Part shown: positions 36,012 to 45,095 of the stretch, in pieces
Layout: each line of letters opens with the position of its first letter
Position numbering within the stretch: position 1 is the stretch's first letter
Source: an uncultured cyanobacterium
GTDB lineage: Bacteria; Cyanobacteriota; Cyanobacteriia; Cyanobacteriales; Geitlerinemataceae
Assembly: GCA_937899645.1 (NCBI GenBank)
Contig: CALCCD010000109.1
Coordinates: 1 to 64,000 of the forward strand
Length of the DNA stretch: 64,000 nt
Reading direction: 5' to 3'
Notes under the pieces: generated by a model
Databases searched by the model: none
What the model was told of the DNA's origin: nothing
What the model saw: only the letters and a program-made list of their open reading frames with translations
Program-made: the position numbers and the translations under genes

Positions 36012-36225
36012 TTGCGTCCCTGGCTAGAAAGTGCGAGTTCTCTCATTCGAGAAACGTACCAATCACGACAAAAGCGACGGGGAGCGCGCTCCAAATGTGG
36101 AGGCACTCCCCGTCGCAATTCTGTCTGACTTTCGGGATGCGGCTATGCGGGGGCGGCTTCTGCCCGTAGGGCGTCGGGCTCTAGTGATGTCGCGTTGCGC
36201 ACGCGCCGTCGCAGCGCCCTGCTCT

Positions 36226-36543
36226 CTATTTCGCTGCTGATTGGAGATAGGCAATGGCCTTATCGACGCCGGACTGCAGTTCGCCAACGGCGCTCTCGAA
36301 GCTGGCGTGAATCTCTTTCCAGGCATCGTCACCGGCTTGTTGCAAGTTCTCGAAGTACTGCGCGGCTTTCTGGCGCTGCTGCTCGAGTTCTTTCTCCGTT
36401 TCCAGATATTCGGCTTTGGCCGTATTTGCCTTGGCTTTGACTTCTTCTAAGCGCGCTTCGATCAGGTCGATCTTGGCCTGAGCTTGCTTTTCGAGAGTTT
36501 CGCGGGTTTCGTTACCGATATTTTCTAGAGATTGGGTACTCAT
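36226..36543 (-). CDS. small coiled-coil protein
   Basis: The 105-residue product MSTQSLENIGNETRETLEKQ... has a strong ribosome site (AAGGAG, 9 nt before ATG 36543). It is almost entirely a charged coiled coil (about 10-75) ending in a segment DAWKEIHASFESAVGELQSG. There is no membrane segment. Proteins of this look in bacteria include stress and membrane-stabilising proteins, but no family is certain. Its C-terminus resembles that of the next gene (36617-37030), suggesting a duplicated module. The good ribosome site suggests strong expression. Confidence 0.78.
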   Translation of the reverse strand: MSTQSLENIGNETRETLEKQAQAKIDLIEARLEEVKAKANTAKAEYLETEKELEQQRQKAAQYFENLQQAGDDAWKEIHASFESAVGELQSGVDKAIAYLQSAAK

Positions 36544-36616
36544 ATACTTCTCCTTTGTTTTGCTGTGTTCAAAAGTTGACGGTTCACACGTGGCTACCGA
36601 GGTCGGATGCTTGCGT

Positions 36617-37030
36617 CTAGGCCGCTTCGCCCATGCGCTGCGAGGCCGTGGTGCAACGTTGGCGCAGTCCTTCGATCGCCGAGTCGAGCTGGTAGTAAAG
36701 CTCTCGCCAAGAGTGGCCGCGAGTGCGCCGCAGCTGCTCGAAGTCTGCAATTGTCAAATCACGTGCGAGCCGAAGGTTACGCAGGCTAGCGAAATACTTC
36801 TGACGGTTCTCGACGTTGAAGTCGCGAGCCTGAGTGAAAAGATCTTCGCAGCAGCGCAGGGCGTGGCCCAGGCGGCTGGCGAGCTCGCGTTGCATGATGC
36901 GGCAACTGCGTTCGGAGGGCAGCGCCTCCGTCGGCGGCGCGATCGCCGGATCTCGCGACACTTGACGTCGATACGCCGAAGAATTTAGAGACTGCCGGGC
37001 TCGGGGGTGAAAGGTGATGAGAAATTGCAT
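36617..37030 (-). CDS. small helical protein, likely paralogue of the neighbouring coiled-coil protein
   Basis: The 137-residue product begins MQFLITFHPRARQSLNSSAY at ATG 37030; a shorter start at 36895 gives 92 residues. The C-terminal half is helical (RLGHALRCCEDLFTQARDFN, then SWRELYYQLDSAIEGLRQRC). The pattern F-E-x-L ... W-[KR]-E-[IL] ... SA-x-x-x-L is shared with the protein at 36226-36543. No signal or membrane segment, no known domain. It is upstream of that gene on the same strand, 73 nt away, so the pair may be co-transcribed. No good ribosome site is seen, leaving the start open. Confidence 0.6.
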   Translation of the reverse strand: MQFLITFHPRARQSLNSSAYRRQVSRDPAIAPPTEALPSERSCRIMQRELASRLGHALRCCEDLFTQARDFNVENRQKYFASLRNLRLARDLTIADFEQLRRTRGHSWRELYYQLDSAIEGLRQRCTTASQRMGEAA

Positions 37031-37077
37031 TGCGGTTGCGACGGTTGGAGTGGACGTGGGGCACGTAGGGCTTTTGC

Positions 37078-37566
37078 CTAGATGACGCCGACGCCTTTAC
37101 CTCGCGTGTCCGCATGCACGGTCAATTCGCCATCTTCATCGGTTTGCTGGACTTCCCGACGCTTGTTGGCACGTGCTTCTTCGACGGCTTGGTTGCGTTC
37201 GCGCATGTCGCCCGGAACCTCTGCGTAGATTTCCGGCACGATCGCGTGGTTGTTGGCTAGACCTTCGCGATCGACCGTGTAACCGTTCGTCGTATTGAAG
37301 TTACCTTCCGATTCGGGCGTGCTGCCGAACGACTGGCCTTCGCGGGCTTGACGCTCTGCGGTTTCTGCCGAAATCATAAAGCGGTCGTAGCCGTCCGTTT
37401 CGAGTTCGTCTTTGGGCTTCGGTGCGCCTGTGCCCTTCCAGCCGACCGGGCGCTTGGAAGCAAACCAGGCGATGCTGCCAATCGTGGCGGCGGCGGCAAA
37501 TCCAGCGAAGAGCAGAAGCGAAGCTGCGTAGGGAAAGTGCGAAGTCGGTGCAGTCGGTAAGTCCAT
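37078..37566 (-). CDS. single-pass membrane protein, unknown; weak similarity to Psb35-type N-terminus
   Basis: The product has 162 residues. MDLPTAPTSHFPYAA leads into one membrane segment (SLLLFAGFAAAATIGSIAWF) and then SKRPVGWKGTGAPKPKDEL, followed by a long hydrophilic, charged region (about 60-162). The N-terminal membrane-SKRP-GW pattern reminds me of the small photosystem II assembly protein Psb35, but that protein is much shorter and I cannot confirm homology. ATG 37566 was chosen before the membrane segment; the frame is open to 37716. It is the first of three small same-strand genes. Confidence 0.62.
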   Translation of the reverse strand: MDLPTAPTSHFPYAASLLLFAGFAAAATIGSIAWFASKRPVGWKGTGAPKPKDELETDGYDRFMISAETAERQAREGQSFGSTPESEGNFNTTNGYTVDREGLANNHAIVPEIYAEVPGDMRERNQAVEEARANKRREVQQTDEDGELTVHADTRGKGVGVI

Positions 37567-37912
37567 ACAAGGTCTCCAATTCAACAAAGCCAGTGGGATT
37601 TCGCACGTCCTGCTGACTTCTTTTACGGCAGGCCCGAGCCGTGGGCGAAGGCCGAACCGGCTGGCGATGTTCGCGCCGGTTGTCGTAAGTCTCGGGTTCG
37701 GTTCCGGTCGTTTCACTTCAGTGATGAAGCCGCCGGTTGCGAGGCCGCTGCAAGAGAGCGGTGACTGATTAAAGTCTCAAAGGCTCTGTGCGGTTGCGGT
37801 GGCGTTCTCTCGAACTCGATGTATTCAAGTTATCTTCCGAGGCACTTGGAGCACATGGCTCGAAAGGTAGAAGTTGAAATTTTTCGGTGGCCCGATTTCT
37901 AACTATTGGCAT
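37567..37912. other. spacer with a 14-bp tandem duplication at the xseA end
   Basis: TCTAACTATTGGCA (37898-37911) is followed directly by TCTAACTATCGGCA (37912-37925); the second unit contains the xseA stop codon. The rest should hold the promoter for the minus-strand genes below 37566; no box is clear. Confidence 0.6.
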
Positions 37913-39184
37913 CTAACTATCGGCATACTTCGGGGCTACTTCGATCGCCTCGACGTCCACTTCGCCATCGCCCAGACGCACCACCAGCCGGTCGCCGGGT
38001 TGCACCTCTGCCGCCGATCGCACGATCGCCCCACCCGGATCGCGCAGCAGGGCGTAACCGCGCCGCAGGACTGCACTGGGGTCGAGGGCGGCCAGGGTCT
38101 CGCGCCGCGCCGCGCACTGCTGTCGCTCGCGATCGAGCCGAGCTTGGGTCGCGAACCGCAGGCGATCGCGCAGGGATGTCAGCGTCGCCCGCTCGCGAGC
38201 GAGTCGTTTTCGGAGCTGAGCGGGCAGCGGCGTCGTCTGAAGGTTGGCAAGGCGCTGGCGCTGGCGATCGAGCTGGGTTTGGGTTGCGGCTCGGAGGCGA
38301 TCGCGGTGATGTTGGAGATCGGCGCTCAGGTCGGCCAGGTTCGGCACGACCCGCTCGGCGGCGGCGGTGGGTGTATGGGCGCAAGCATCGGCGACTAGAT
38401 CCGCTAGGGATTCGTCGCGCTGGTGGCCGATGCCGGTAATCACCGGAGTGGGGGAGCAAGCGATCGCGCGGACGCCGCGTTCGTCATCGAACGCCGCCAG
38501 GTCTTCACGCGCGCCGCCGCCCCGCGCCAGGATAACGACCTTCGCACGCCCGTCTGCCGCCAGCCGCGCAAATGCCGCCGCGATCGAGGCTGGAGCCAGG
38601 TCGCCCTGGACGATCGCGGGGGAAAACAGCACGTTTAGACCGGGGTAGCATTGGGTTAGGGTGCGCTGAATGTCCCCCCAGGCGGCGGCTTGGGGCGAGG
38701 AGATAACGCCGATCGCCTGCGGGTGGTTCGGCAGCGGGCGCTTGCGATCGACCTCGAACAGTCCCTCGGCCCGCAGCCGCTCGCGAAGCTGCTCGCGCTG
38801 GAGCGCCTGCAAACCCTCGCCGACGGGAAAGACGCGATCGGCAATAATTTTGTAGTCGCTACGCGGGGCGTAGATCTGCATCTTGCCGATGACGACGAAC
38901 TGCTGGCCGGGCTTGGGCAGTGCGGGCTGCTTGGGCAGCAGCGATCGCCACAGCACCGCACTCAGCGAGGCGCTGGACTCCGGGTCGCGCAGCGTAAAAA
39001 ATAGACCGCTACTCGACAGGTTGGCGCTCGAGACTTCGCCGACCACCGCGATCGCGCTGAGCTGGGCGTCGCCTTCGATGAGAGCCTTAAGGTAGTCTGT
39101 GACGCCGCCCACCGACAGCACGCCGCCCGCAAAGTTCTCCAAAGTGACCTCTAGAGCCTCGCGGGAAAATTCCATTGCGTCCAT
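37913..39184 (-). CDS. xseA: exodeoxyribonuclease VII large subunit
   Basis: The 423-residue product is the large catalytic subunit of ExoVII, which degrades single-stranded DNA in both directions in repair. N-terminal OB domain: LSVGGVTDYLKALIE, VGEVSSANLSSSGLFFTLRD. Catalytic domain: IGVISSPQAAAWGDIQRTL, VVILARGGGAREDLAAFDD, and PVITGIGHQRDESLADLVAD, then a long coiled coil with repeated LRDRLR/QLDRQRQR, and a C-terminal GYALLRDPGGAIVRSAAEV. ATG 39184 or 39175 may be used. The small subunit gene xseB is not nearby. It is divergent from recA, the two starts 287 bp apart, which places two DNA-repair genes around a common promoter region. Confidence 0.95.
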   Translation of the reverse strand: MDAMEFSREALEVTLENFAGGVLSVGGVTDYLKALIEGDAQLSAIAVVGEVSSANLSSSGLFFTLRDPESSASLSAVLWRSLLPKQPALPKPGQQFVVIGKMQIYAPRSDYKIIADRVFPVGEGLQALQREQLRERLRAEGLFEVDRKRPLPNHPQAIGVISSPQAAAWGDIQRTLTQCYPGLNVLFSPAIVQGDLAPASIAAAFARLAADGRAKVVILARGGGAREDLAAFDDERGVRAIACSPTPVITGIGHQRDESLADLVADACAHTPTAAAERVVPNLADLSADLQHHRDRLRAATQTQLDRQRQRLANLQTTPLPAQLRKRLARERATLTSLRDRLRFATQARLDRERQQCAARRETLAALDPSAVLRRGYALLRDPGGAIVRSAAEVQPGDRLVVRLGDGEVDVEAIEVAPKYADS

Positions 39185-39470
39185 CGCGTCTATGACTTCT
39201 CCAGTGGCGAGTGTAATGAGTGAGGAATGCGCTAGAATAAAGTACGTATTTCATTTGTAGCCGATCGCGTCCCGCCTGCCAACCTTGCGCCCGCGACCCA
39301 AAGTTCGATTCATGGGCGACCCAAGGCGCGACTTCTGAGTAATCCAAAGCGCGATCGGCAAGGTTGTTAGAATCGAAGCCCAGCTCGCCCCTCAGCTTGC
39401 CCCGGAGTCTTCTCCGTCGGCACTGTGCGCGTCCGCCGACTGTCAAACCCCGCTTTTTTGCCGCACACTC

Positions 39471-40535
39471 ATGGCCAAATCGACCGACACGAACCCCGAC
39501 AAGCAAAAGGCCCTCGACCTCGTTCTCAATCAAATCGAGCGTGCCTATGGGAAAAATGCCATTATGCGCCTCGGCGATGCGCCCCAGATGCGCGTTGCTA
39601 CGATCGGTACCGGCGCGCTGACCCTCGACCTGGCCCTCGGCGGCGGCCTGCCCAAGGGCCGCATTATCGAGATCTACGGCCCAGAAAGCTCGGGTAAAAC
39701 CACCGTGGCGCTCCACGCGCTCGCCGAAGTTCAGCGCGAAGGTGGCATCGCGGCCTTCGTCGATGCCGAGCACGCCCTCGACCCGGTCTACGCTGGCGCG
39801 CTGGGCGTGGACGTGGAGAACCTGCTGGTCTCTCAGCCCGACACCGGTGAGATGGGCCTGGAGATTGTCGATCAGCTGGTGCGCTCGATGGCCGTCGATC
39901 TCGTGGTTGTGGACTCGGTGGCGGCGCTGGTGCCGCGATCGGAAATCGAAGGCGAAATGGGCGACGTCCACGTCGGCCTGCAAGCGCGACTGATGAGCCA
40001 AGCCCTGCGGAAAATCACCGGCAATATCGGCAAATCGAGCTGCACGGTGATTTTCCTCAACCAGCTCCGCCAGAAAATCGGCATCAGCTACGGCAACCCG
40101 GAAGTCACCACCGGCGGGAACGCCCTCAAGTTTTACTCCTCGGTGCGCCTCGATATCCGCCGTATTCAAACCCTGAAGAAAGGCACGGAAGAGTACGGCA
40201 TCCGAGCCAAGGTCAAGGTCGCCAAAAACAAAGTCGCGCCGCCATTCCGTATCGCCGAATTCGACGTGCTGTTCGGTAAGGGCATTTCGCGATTGGGCTG
40301 TTTGCTGGATATGGCCGAGGCGGAAGGCATTATCAAGCGTCGCGGAGCCTGGTACAGCTACGAGGGCGACAACCTCGGTCAAGGGCGCGACAATACGGTG
40401 AAGTACATGGAAGAGAATCCTGACTTTGCCGCATCGATCGACACGATCGTGCGCGACAAGCTCGGCATCGCTGTGGAGGGCGAGGAGGCAGGAGCGGAGG
40501 CCGAGGCGGAATCGGCTCAAGCGAAAGAAAAGTAG
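39471..40535 (+). CDS. recA: recombinase RecA
   Basis: The 354-residue RecA catalyses strand exchange in recombination and, in species with LexA control, the damage response. Walker A is GPESSGKT (70-77), [17 protein letters not shown] follows, and the L1/L2 region is intact ([13 protein letters not shown] and [19 protein letters not shown]). The C-terminus ends in an acidic Glu/Ala-rich tail, as usual. ATG 39471 begins [25 protein letters not shown] boxes at 39367 and in the region near 39232 could be -10 elements; no convincing LexA site was seen. Confidence 0.98.
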   Translation: MAKSTDTNPDKQKALDLVLNQIERAYGKNAIMRLGDAPQMRVATIGTGALTLDLALGGGLPKGRIIEIYGPESSGKTTVALHALAEVQREGGIAAFVDAEHALDPVYAGALGVDVENLLVSQPDTGEMGLEIVDQLVRSMAVDLVVVDSVAALVPRSEIEGEMGDVHVGLQARLMSQALRKITGNIGKSSCTVIFLNQLRQKIGISYGNPEVTTGGNALKFYSSVRLDIRRIQTLKKGTEEYGIRAKVKVAKNKVAPPFRIAEFDVLFGKGISRLGCLLDMAEAEGIIKRRGAWYSYEGDNLGQGRDNTVKYMEENPDFAASIDTIVRDKLGIAVEGEEAGAEAEAESAQAKEK

Positions 40536-40804
40536 CGCTCGTTCTCGCCTCCCCTAGAGGCCGTGTTTCAAAGAGCCAATTGCGGCGAGTCAATTGCGGC
40601 AAGAGTATTTCAGCACGATGCCTCGAACCCTCAAGGTAAAGATGTCGGTAGTGACGCAACCGTAATGGTATTCCCGGCTTGAGTTGCCGAATCGCAACGG
40701 TTTCAGCAGTCAGGGATCGTTACGCTGCATTAGTACCAAGATGCCGTTCGAGATCTTCAACAGGGCTGAAATATTTTTGCCGCTTCCTTCACGATCGGGC
40801 CGCG

Positions 40805-41602
40805 ATGATGACTGAGGCAAACAGTTTCAACTTAGGCTCGATCGAGAGCCAGTATCAAAGAGACGGCTACGTTAAAATATCTGACGGCTTCGATGGGATT
40901 GAATTAAGAGAAGTTGTCTCCGTCGTTTCTAGGTTCCATAATTGCTGGAAGCAAGAAAATGGTAAGACCTTATTGAAAGGAGCTGTGAACTCGTCTTACC
41001 TAACTGGAACACAGTATTTAAGCGATTTGGATCGATCAGCTCTCTTCTGGTTTATTTCGTCTAGCAAAATCGCCCGCATTATATCGGAGCTGCCTTTCCA
41101 AAGAGCGGCATTTATGAACGCTCAGTTATTTTTCGATCCTGTAGACGCGAAGCGAAAGAATTACTGGCATCGGGATCCGCAGTACCACTTGTCCATCGAT
41201 GAGCAGAAGAAGGTCTTAAGCGGCTCTGAGGTCATACATATCAGAATACCCCTGAGAAACGAGCCGGGCATCGAGCTGATTCCCGGCACTCACAGGCGCT
41301 GGGACTCAGAGGAAGAGTTGAAGGTCAGGCTAGAGCAATCGGGCAAGAAAAACCATCACGATATTTCTACTGGAGTTGTCGTTCCGCTCAGTAAAGGCGA
41401 TGCTTTGGTATTTTCTGCAAACATCATTCATCGAGGTCTGTATGGAAACGACAGACGATCGTTCGATTTGCTTTTCTGTGAAGCTAAGCCAGAGCTGGCG
41501 CAGTTTCTTCGTCGCGACTGCTTGCCAGACCGATCGATTCTAAGCAGTCTTGAAAATCCTCTCTGGTTTCAGAATGCGATCGATCTTAAAGGCAGGGATT
41601 AA
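40805..41602 (+). CDS. phytanoyl-CoA dioxygenase (PhyH)-family oxygenase
   Basis: The 265-residue product is a PhyH-like Fe(II)/2-oxoglutarate oxygenase. The iron site is H-x-D in NYWHRDPQYH (about residue 121) with the distal His in FSANIIHRGLYGNDRRSFDL, whose later Arg binds 2-oxoglutarate. RIPLRNEPGIELIPGTHRRW is a typical strand. Substrate unknown; relatives hydroxylate lipids or natural products. The gene is plainly more AT-rich and uses more A/T third positions than its neighbours, and a miniature element lies 70 bp downstream, so it is probably acquired. ATG 40805 or 40808. Confidence 0.82.
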   Translation: MMTEANSFNLGSIESQYQRDGYVKISDGFDGIELREVVSVVSRFHNCWKQENGKTLLKGAVNSSYLTGTQYLSDLDRSALFWFISSSKIARIISELPFQRAAFMNAQLFFDPVDAKRKNYWHRDPQYHLSIDEQKKVLSGSEVIHIRIPLRNEPGIELIPGTHRRWDSEEELKVRLEQSGKKNHHDISTGVVVPLSKGDALVFSANIIHRGLYGNDRRSFDLLFCEAKPELAQFLRRDCLPDRSILSSLENPLWFQNAIDLKGRD

Positions 41603-41671
41603 GAGTCGATTTAGAAAGTAGAGGTTGGGCCGCAAATCGTCAGAGCGCGAGCAGAAGCGAGAGACTTACAT

Positions 41672-41848
41672 TAGACCTCTTGCACAAAGATCCTGAGTTC
41701 TCGAAAAAGAGAGATTTTGGAGGCTGAGCGGAGTCGAAGCTTGGGGGGCGTCGCGAAAAGTGGCCGCACTATCTGCTTCGCAGAGGCTACGCCAACGACT
41801 CCGCTCAGTGCTCGAATCCTGGCTCTTTCGATTCATGCAAGAGGTCTA
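41672..41848. mobile_element. miniature element copy B, intact
   Basis: The 177-bp element has ends TAGACCTCTTGCA and TGCAAGAGGTCTA and matches the interrupted copy at 29155-29545 in opposite orientation. Contains GCTGAGCGGAGTCGAAGC and ACTATCTGCTTCGCAGAG. It occupies most of the spacer 41603-41936. Confidence 0.85.
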
Positions 41849-41936
41849 TTCGCTCACTTCTGCTCGCGCTCCTTCAGCTTTGTGGAGGAGAACTGTGCTG
41901 TTTCTCAAATTTGTTGCTTTGCTGCAGGCGGAGACT

Positions 41937-42557
41937 CTACAACGGAATTAGCTCGGGGTAGTTCGTCAGGAGCTGCTCGTCGGTCAGGCAGTCACCGAAC
42001 TGCGCCGGAGCGAAGTGTACCTGCACCGCCCGTAGACGCTCTTGGTAGTGCAGCTTGCCCAGTGCCTTGAGGCCATCGGTGAGTGCGTCGAGTTCGGCCA
42101 GGTCGGTCTCCAGGTCGGGCGCTTCGCCCTCGGCGGCGATCGTCAACGAAACGATCGCGTTTTCCGTTACCGGTAGGGTCAGCGGCGCGTCGGGGTCGCC
42201 GATACCGGCAGTTTCGGGTGCGTCGGCCAGATCGAAATCGCCCTGGTAGCGCTGGGCGGAGTCGGCGAACAGTTCGTTGACGTAGTCGCCTGCCTCACCT
42301 TCGCTCCAAAACACGTCGCCTTCGTTGCAGGCCGATCGCCAGTAGGGCTGCAACTCCAGAAGCTGCGCCGCGATCGTTTCGAGCTGCTCGCCCAGTACGC
42401 CCAGGTCGCCGTCCGCTGCGATCGCCTCGCGGGCCGCGCGATTTAGCGTGCCGAGCAGCGGTGCGACTTCCGAGCCGTGGAGGCTGACGACGAGGCGGCA
42501 GACCACGAAGCGGGTTTTGCCGGTGATGCGGTTAAATCGGTCTCCGATAGCGCTCAT
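41937..42557 (-). CDS. DUF1517-family protein, soluble form
   Basis: The 206-residue product starts MSAIGDRFNRITGKTRFVVC. The central part (EVAPLLGTLNRAAREAIAAD, LLELQPYWRSACNEGDVFWS) and the end (ERLRAVQVHFAPAQFGDCLT followed by DEQLLTNYPELIPL) fit the DUF1517 family, which includes the thylakoid protein FLAP1 involved in light acclimation in plants and cyanobacterial relatives. Unlike those, it has no N-terminal membrane segment or Gly/Ser linker, so it should be cytoplasmic. The start at 42557 is chosen because the frame further upstream overlaps murI antisense-like sequence without protein character. The gene follows murI on the same strand. Confidence 0.75.
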   Translation of the reverse strand: MSAIGDRFNRITGKTRFVVCRLVVSLHGSEVAPLLGTLNRAAREAIAADGDLGVLGEQLETIAAQLLELQPYWRSACNEGDVFWSEGEAGDYVNELFADSAQRYQGDFDLADAPETAGIGDPDAPLTLPVTENAIVSLTIAAEGEAPDLETDLAELDALTDGLKALGKLHYQERLRAVQVHFAPAQFGDCLTDEQLLTNYPELIPL

Positions 42558-42667
42558 AAACTCGACAAAGTGAAGGTCGTGCACTCTCGCAAAATAGCGA
42601 AAAAAAGGCCCCAGATCGAGCCGCTTGGCAAAATCCGGGGCGTTGCGCGCGGTCTGTCTGGCAGCCG

Positions 42668-43582
42668 CTACTCGTCGGCGTTGACCAGCGGGCGATCGGC
42701 ATAGGCGTCGTTTCTGTCCGCCCGCTCGATGGCTGGCTCGATGGCTGGCTCGGTGACCGTGGCGACTTCGGCGACCTCGGGCGGCGGCGCAAAGCGAACG
42801 CGCTCGACCCCGGGGCGGTGGCCCAACCAGCGGCTCGACAGCTCGGCGAACTGGGATGGCTTGCCGCTGACGAAGAACTGGGTGGGGCGGTGCGCGCTGG
42901 GAGCTGCGTGTAGTCCTAGCAAATCCAGCTCGCGGACGGTGGCGCGCGTCAGGTGGACGGCGGGATCGATGCAGGTGACCCGATCGCCGACGATCGTGCG
43001 GACGACCTCGGACAGGTGCGGGTAGTGGGTGCAGCCGTAGACCAGAGTGTCGATCTGGCGATCGAGCAGCGGCTGTAAGTATTCGCGGGCCGTGGCGAGC
43101 GTGGCTGGGTCGTGAATGCGATCGCCTTCGACGATCGGCACGAAGTCCGGACAGCCGACCTCCCAGACCTGGGCCTCGGGGCAAATTTCGCGCATGGCTT
43201 GGCTGTACGCGCCGCTGCTGGCCGTGGCGGGCGTGGCGATGACGCCGACGCGCCGCCCGGTTTTCACCGCCGCCCGCGCGCCGGGGAAAATCAGACCCAG
43301 CACCGGGAAGCCGTACTCGCGCCGCACGATATCGAGCGCCAGAGCCGAGCTGGTGTTGCAGGCCATCACTGCCATCTTGACGTTGCGGGCCGCCATCCAG
43401 TCGAGGATGTCGCGCACGAACGCCAGAATCTCCTCGGGGGTACGCGTTCCGTAGGGTAGGCGAGCCGTATCGCCGAAATACAGAACGGACTCGTCCGGCA
43501 GAATGCGCTCGAATTCGCGCAGGACGGTAAGTCCGCCGACGCCGCTATCGAACAGTCCGATCGGCTGATTGTTGGGGGTCAT
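42668..43582 (-). CDS. murI: glutamate racemase
   Basis: The 304-residue product makes D-glutamate for peptidoglycan. It contains IGLFDSGVGGLTVLREFER, LPYGTRTPEEI, the first catalytic Cys in MACNTSSALALD and the second in YGCTHYPHLSEVV. It begins MTPNNQPIGLFDSGVGG at ATG 43582. A C-terminal tail of about 30 residues (VATVTEPAIEPAIERADRND) is low-complexity and partly repeated; it is beyond the catalytic fold. It follows amiC on the same strand (115 nt gap), forming a cell-wall pair. Confidence 0.96.
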   Translation of the reverse strand: MTPNNQPIGLFDSGVGGLTVLREFERILPDESVLYFGDTARLPYGTRTPEEILAFVRDILDWMAARNVKMAVMACNTSSALALDIVRREYGFPVLGLIFPGARAAVKTGRRVGVIATPATASSGAYSQAMREICPEAQVWEVGCPDFVPIVEGDRIHDPATLATAREYLQPLLDRQIDTLVYGCTHYPHLSEVVRTIVGDRVTCIDPAVHLTRATVRELDLLGLHAAPSAHRPTQFFVSGKPSQFAELSSRWLGHRPGVERVRFAPPPEVAEVATVTEPAIEPAIERADRNDAYADRPLVNADE

Positions 43583-43697
43583 TCGCAGTCATGGGGGGCT
43601 AATGGGTGGCGCGTGTGAGGGCAGATGACTTAAATCGTAGCAACCCCGCGCAATCGCGGGATTTACGTACGTGTATTGGAGGGCTCTGGAGACCGGA

Positions 43698-44831
43698 CTA
43701 GGGCTCGCAGTAGGGGCCTGGGCAGTAGCGATCGACGTATTCGAGGATGCCGCGCGCGATGGCGCGCGCCAGCACTTCCCGGTGGTCGGGGTCGGCGAGG
43801 CGAGGCGCGTCGATCGCGCCAGTCACGAAACCGAGCTCGAGAAGGATCGCGGGCATGTCCGTGTGCCGCAGCACGTAGAATCTTGCCGTTCGCACGCCGC
43901 GATCGCCGCTACCGGTCGCATCGAGCAGACTTTCGTGGACGACTTCAGCAAAGCGATCGCCGGTCTGGAAGTAGTACGTTTCGATGCCGTTCACGTCCGG
44001 GCGACTCATGCTAATCGCGTTGGCGTGGATGCTCACGAACAGGTTGGCGTTGACGCGGTTGGCGAAATCAACGCGCGGCTCGAGGTCGAGTTCGTAGTTG
44101 CTCGTGCGAGTTAGCAGCGGTACGACACCGTTTTCTTCCAGCAAATCGGCGACGCGATCGGTGACTGGATTGACGATATCGAGTTCGTCGAGGCCGCCGA
44201 TGCCCACTGCGCCCGGATCGCGTCCGCCGTGACCGGGGTCGAGGACGACGACGATATCCCCATCGCGAATTGTCGGTAGGTTATCGAGCGACGACCAGTC
44301 AAAGGAGCCGGGGCGAACGGGCGACTCGCCAACGGTGGCGGCGTAGGGATCGAGTTCCAGGGAAAGAATCTGCGTGCTCGGTTCGTTGAGCTCGCCGATC
44401 GCCACCTGAGCCGCAGGCATAACAAAAATCGTTACGCTGCCATCGGCATTGGCCTCGGCGCGCACCCAGCGGATGGCGTCGCTGTCGCGGGCGTCGGGTA
44501 TGGTCGCGTTGCGGGCGAAGCGCGCGTTGGGGATGTTGATGGCGTAGGCGAGGCTCGATCGATCCCAGTAATGCTCGTAGCTATCGACGCGGCGATCGGT
44601 GCGAACGAGCAAGCGGTTGCCGTCGGTCGTGATTTCTAGGTACTCCACGATCGCCGGGGAAAACTGGGCGATGTGACCATCGGCGCTCGGCGGCGCGGGG
44701 TCGGGGCTCGGCAGAGTGGCGGACTGGATCTCTAGCGCGCCCAGCGCCGAGCTTGCGGCCAAAGGCACGCACAGACCGGCCAGTGCCGCGACGAGCGAGC
44801 GGGCAAACGGACGGGAATGTTTCACGGTCAT
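43698..44831 (-). CDS. amiC: N-acetylmuramoyl-L-alanine amidase (Amidase_3 with AMIN-like domain)
   Basis: The 377-residue exported protein cleaves the amide between N-acetylmuramate and the stem peptide during cell separation. ATG 44831 has AGGAG before it. Signal peptide: SLVAALAGLCVPLAASSALG. Residues about 60-160 look like an AMIN domain for wall targeting. The C-terminal zinc amidase has IVVVLDPGHGGRDPGAVG (His ligand), EPRVDFANRVNANLFVSIHA (Glu/His ligands) and PAILLELGFVTGAID (catalytic Glu). Filament-forming cyanobacteria use AmiC for septal pores, but nothing here shows filament formation. The symbol is by family. Confidence 0.93.
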   Translation of the reverse strand: MTVKHSRPFARSLVAALAGLCVPLAASSALGALEIQSATLPSPDPAPPSADGHIAQFSPAIVEYLEITTDGNRLLVRTDRRVDSYEHYWDRSSLAYAINIPNARFARNATIPDARDSDAIRWVRAEANADGSVTIFVMPAAQVAIGELNEPSTQILSLELDPYAATVGESPVRPGSFDWSSLDNLPTIRDGDIVVVLDPGHGGRDPGAVGIGGLDELDIVNPVTDRVADLLEENGVVPLLTRTSNYELDLEPRVDFANRVNANLFVSIHANAISMSRPDVNGIETYYFQTGDRFAEVVHESLLDATGSGDRGVRTARFYVLRHTDMPAILLELGFVTGAIDAPRLADPDHREVLARAIARGILEYVDRYCPGPYCEP

Positions 44832-45095
44832 ATCTCCTGCGATCGCCAAGCGCCCTGACGGGGGCGACGATCGAACGTTTCGAGCGAGGTGCGATTCAAT
44901 CGGGATGGTATGCGAGCAATAACCGCCGATGGGCATCGGTCATGCGCTTCCAAAATCGGCACGATCGGTAATCGGGACGATCGGTCACTGCCGCGCAAGC
45001 TGGCAAGCAAAATAGCACGAACTCACGTGCGCGCGTGCATCGAACGGCTACTTTGCGAGCCATTACCACAAATGACTGACGCCGACCTTCGCTCG

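Noticed and set aside
39087-40520. 477-codon minus-strand frame over recA
   Set aside because: Antisense to recA, which is certain; no domain in the translated frame.
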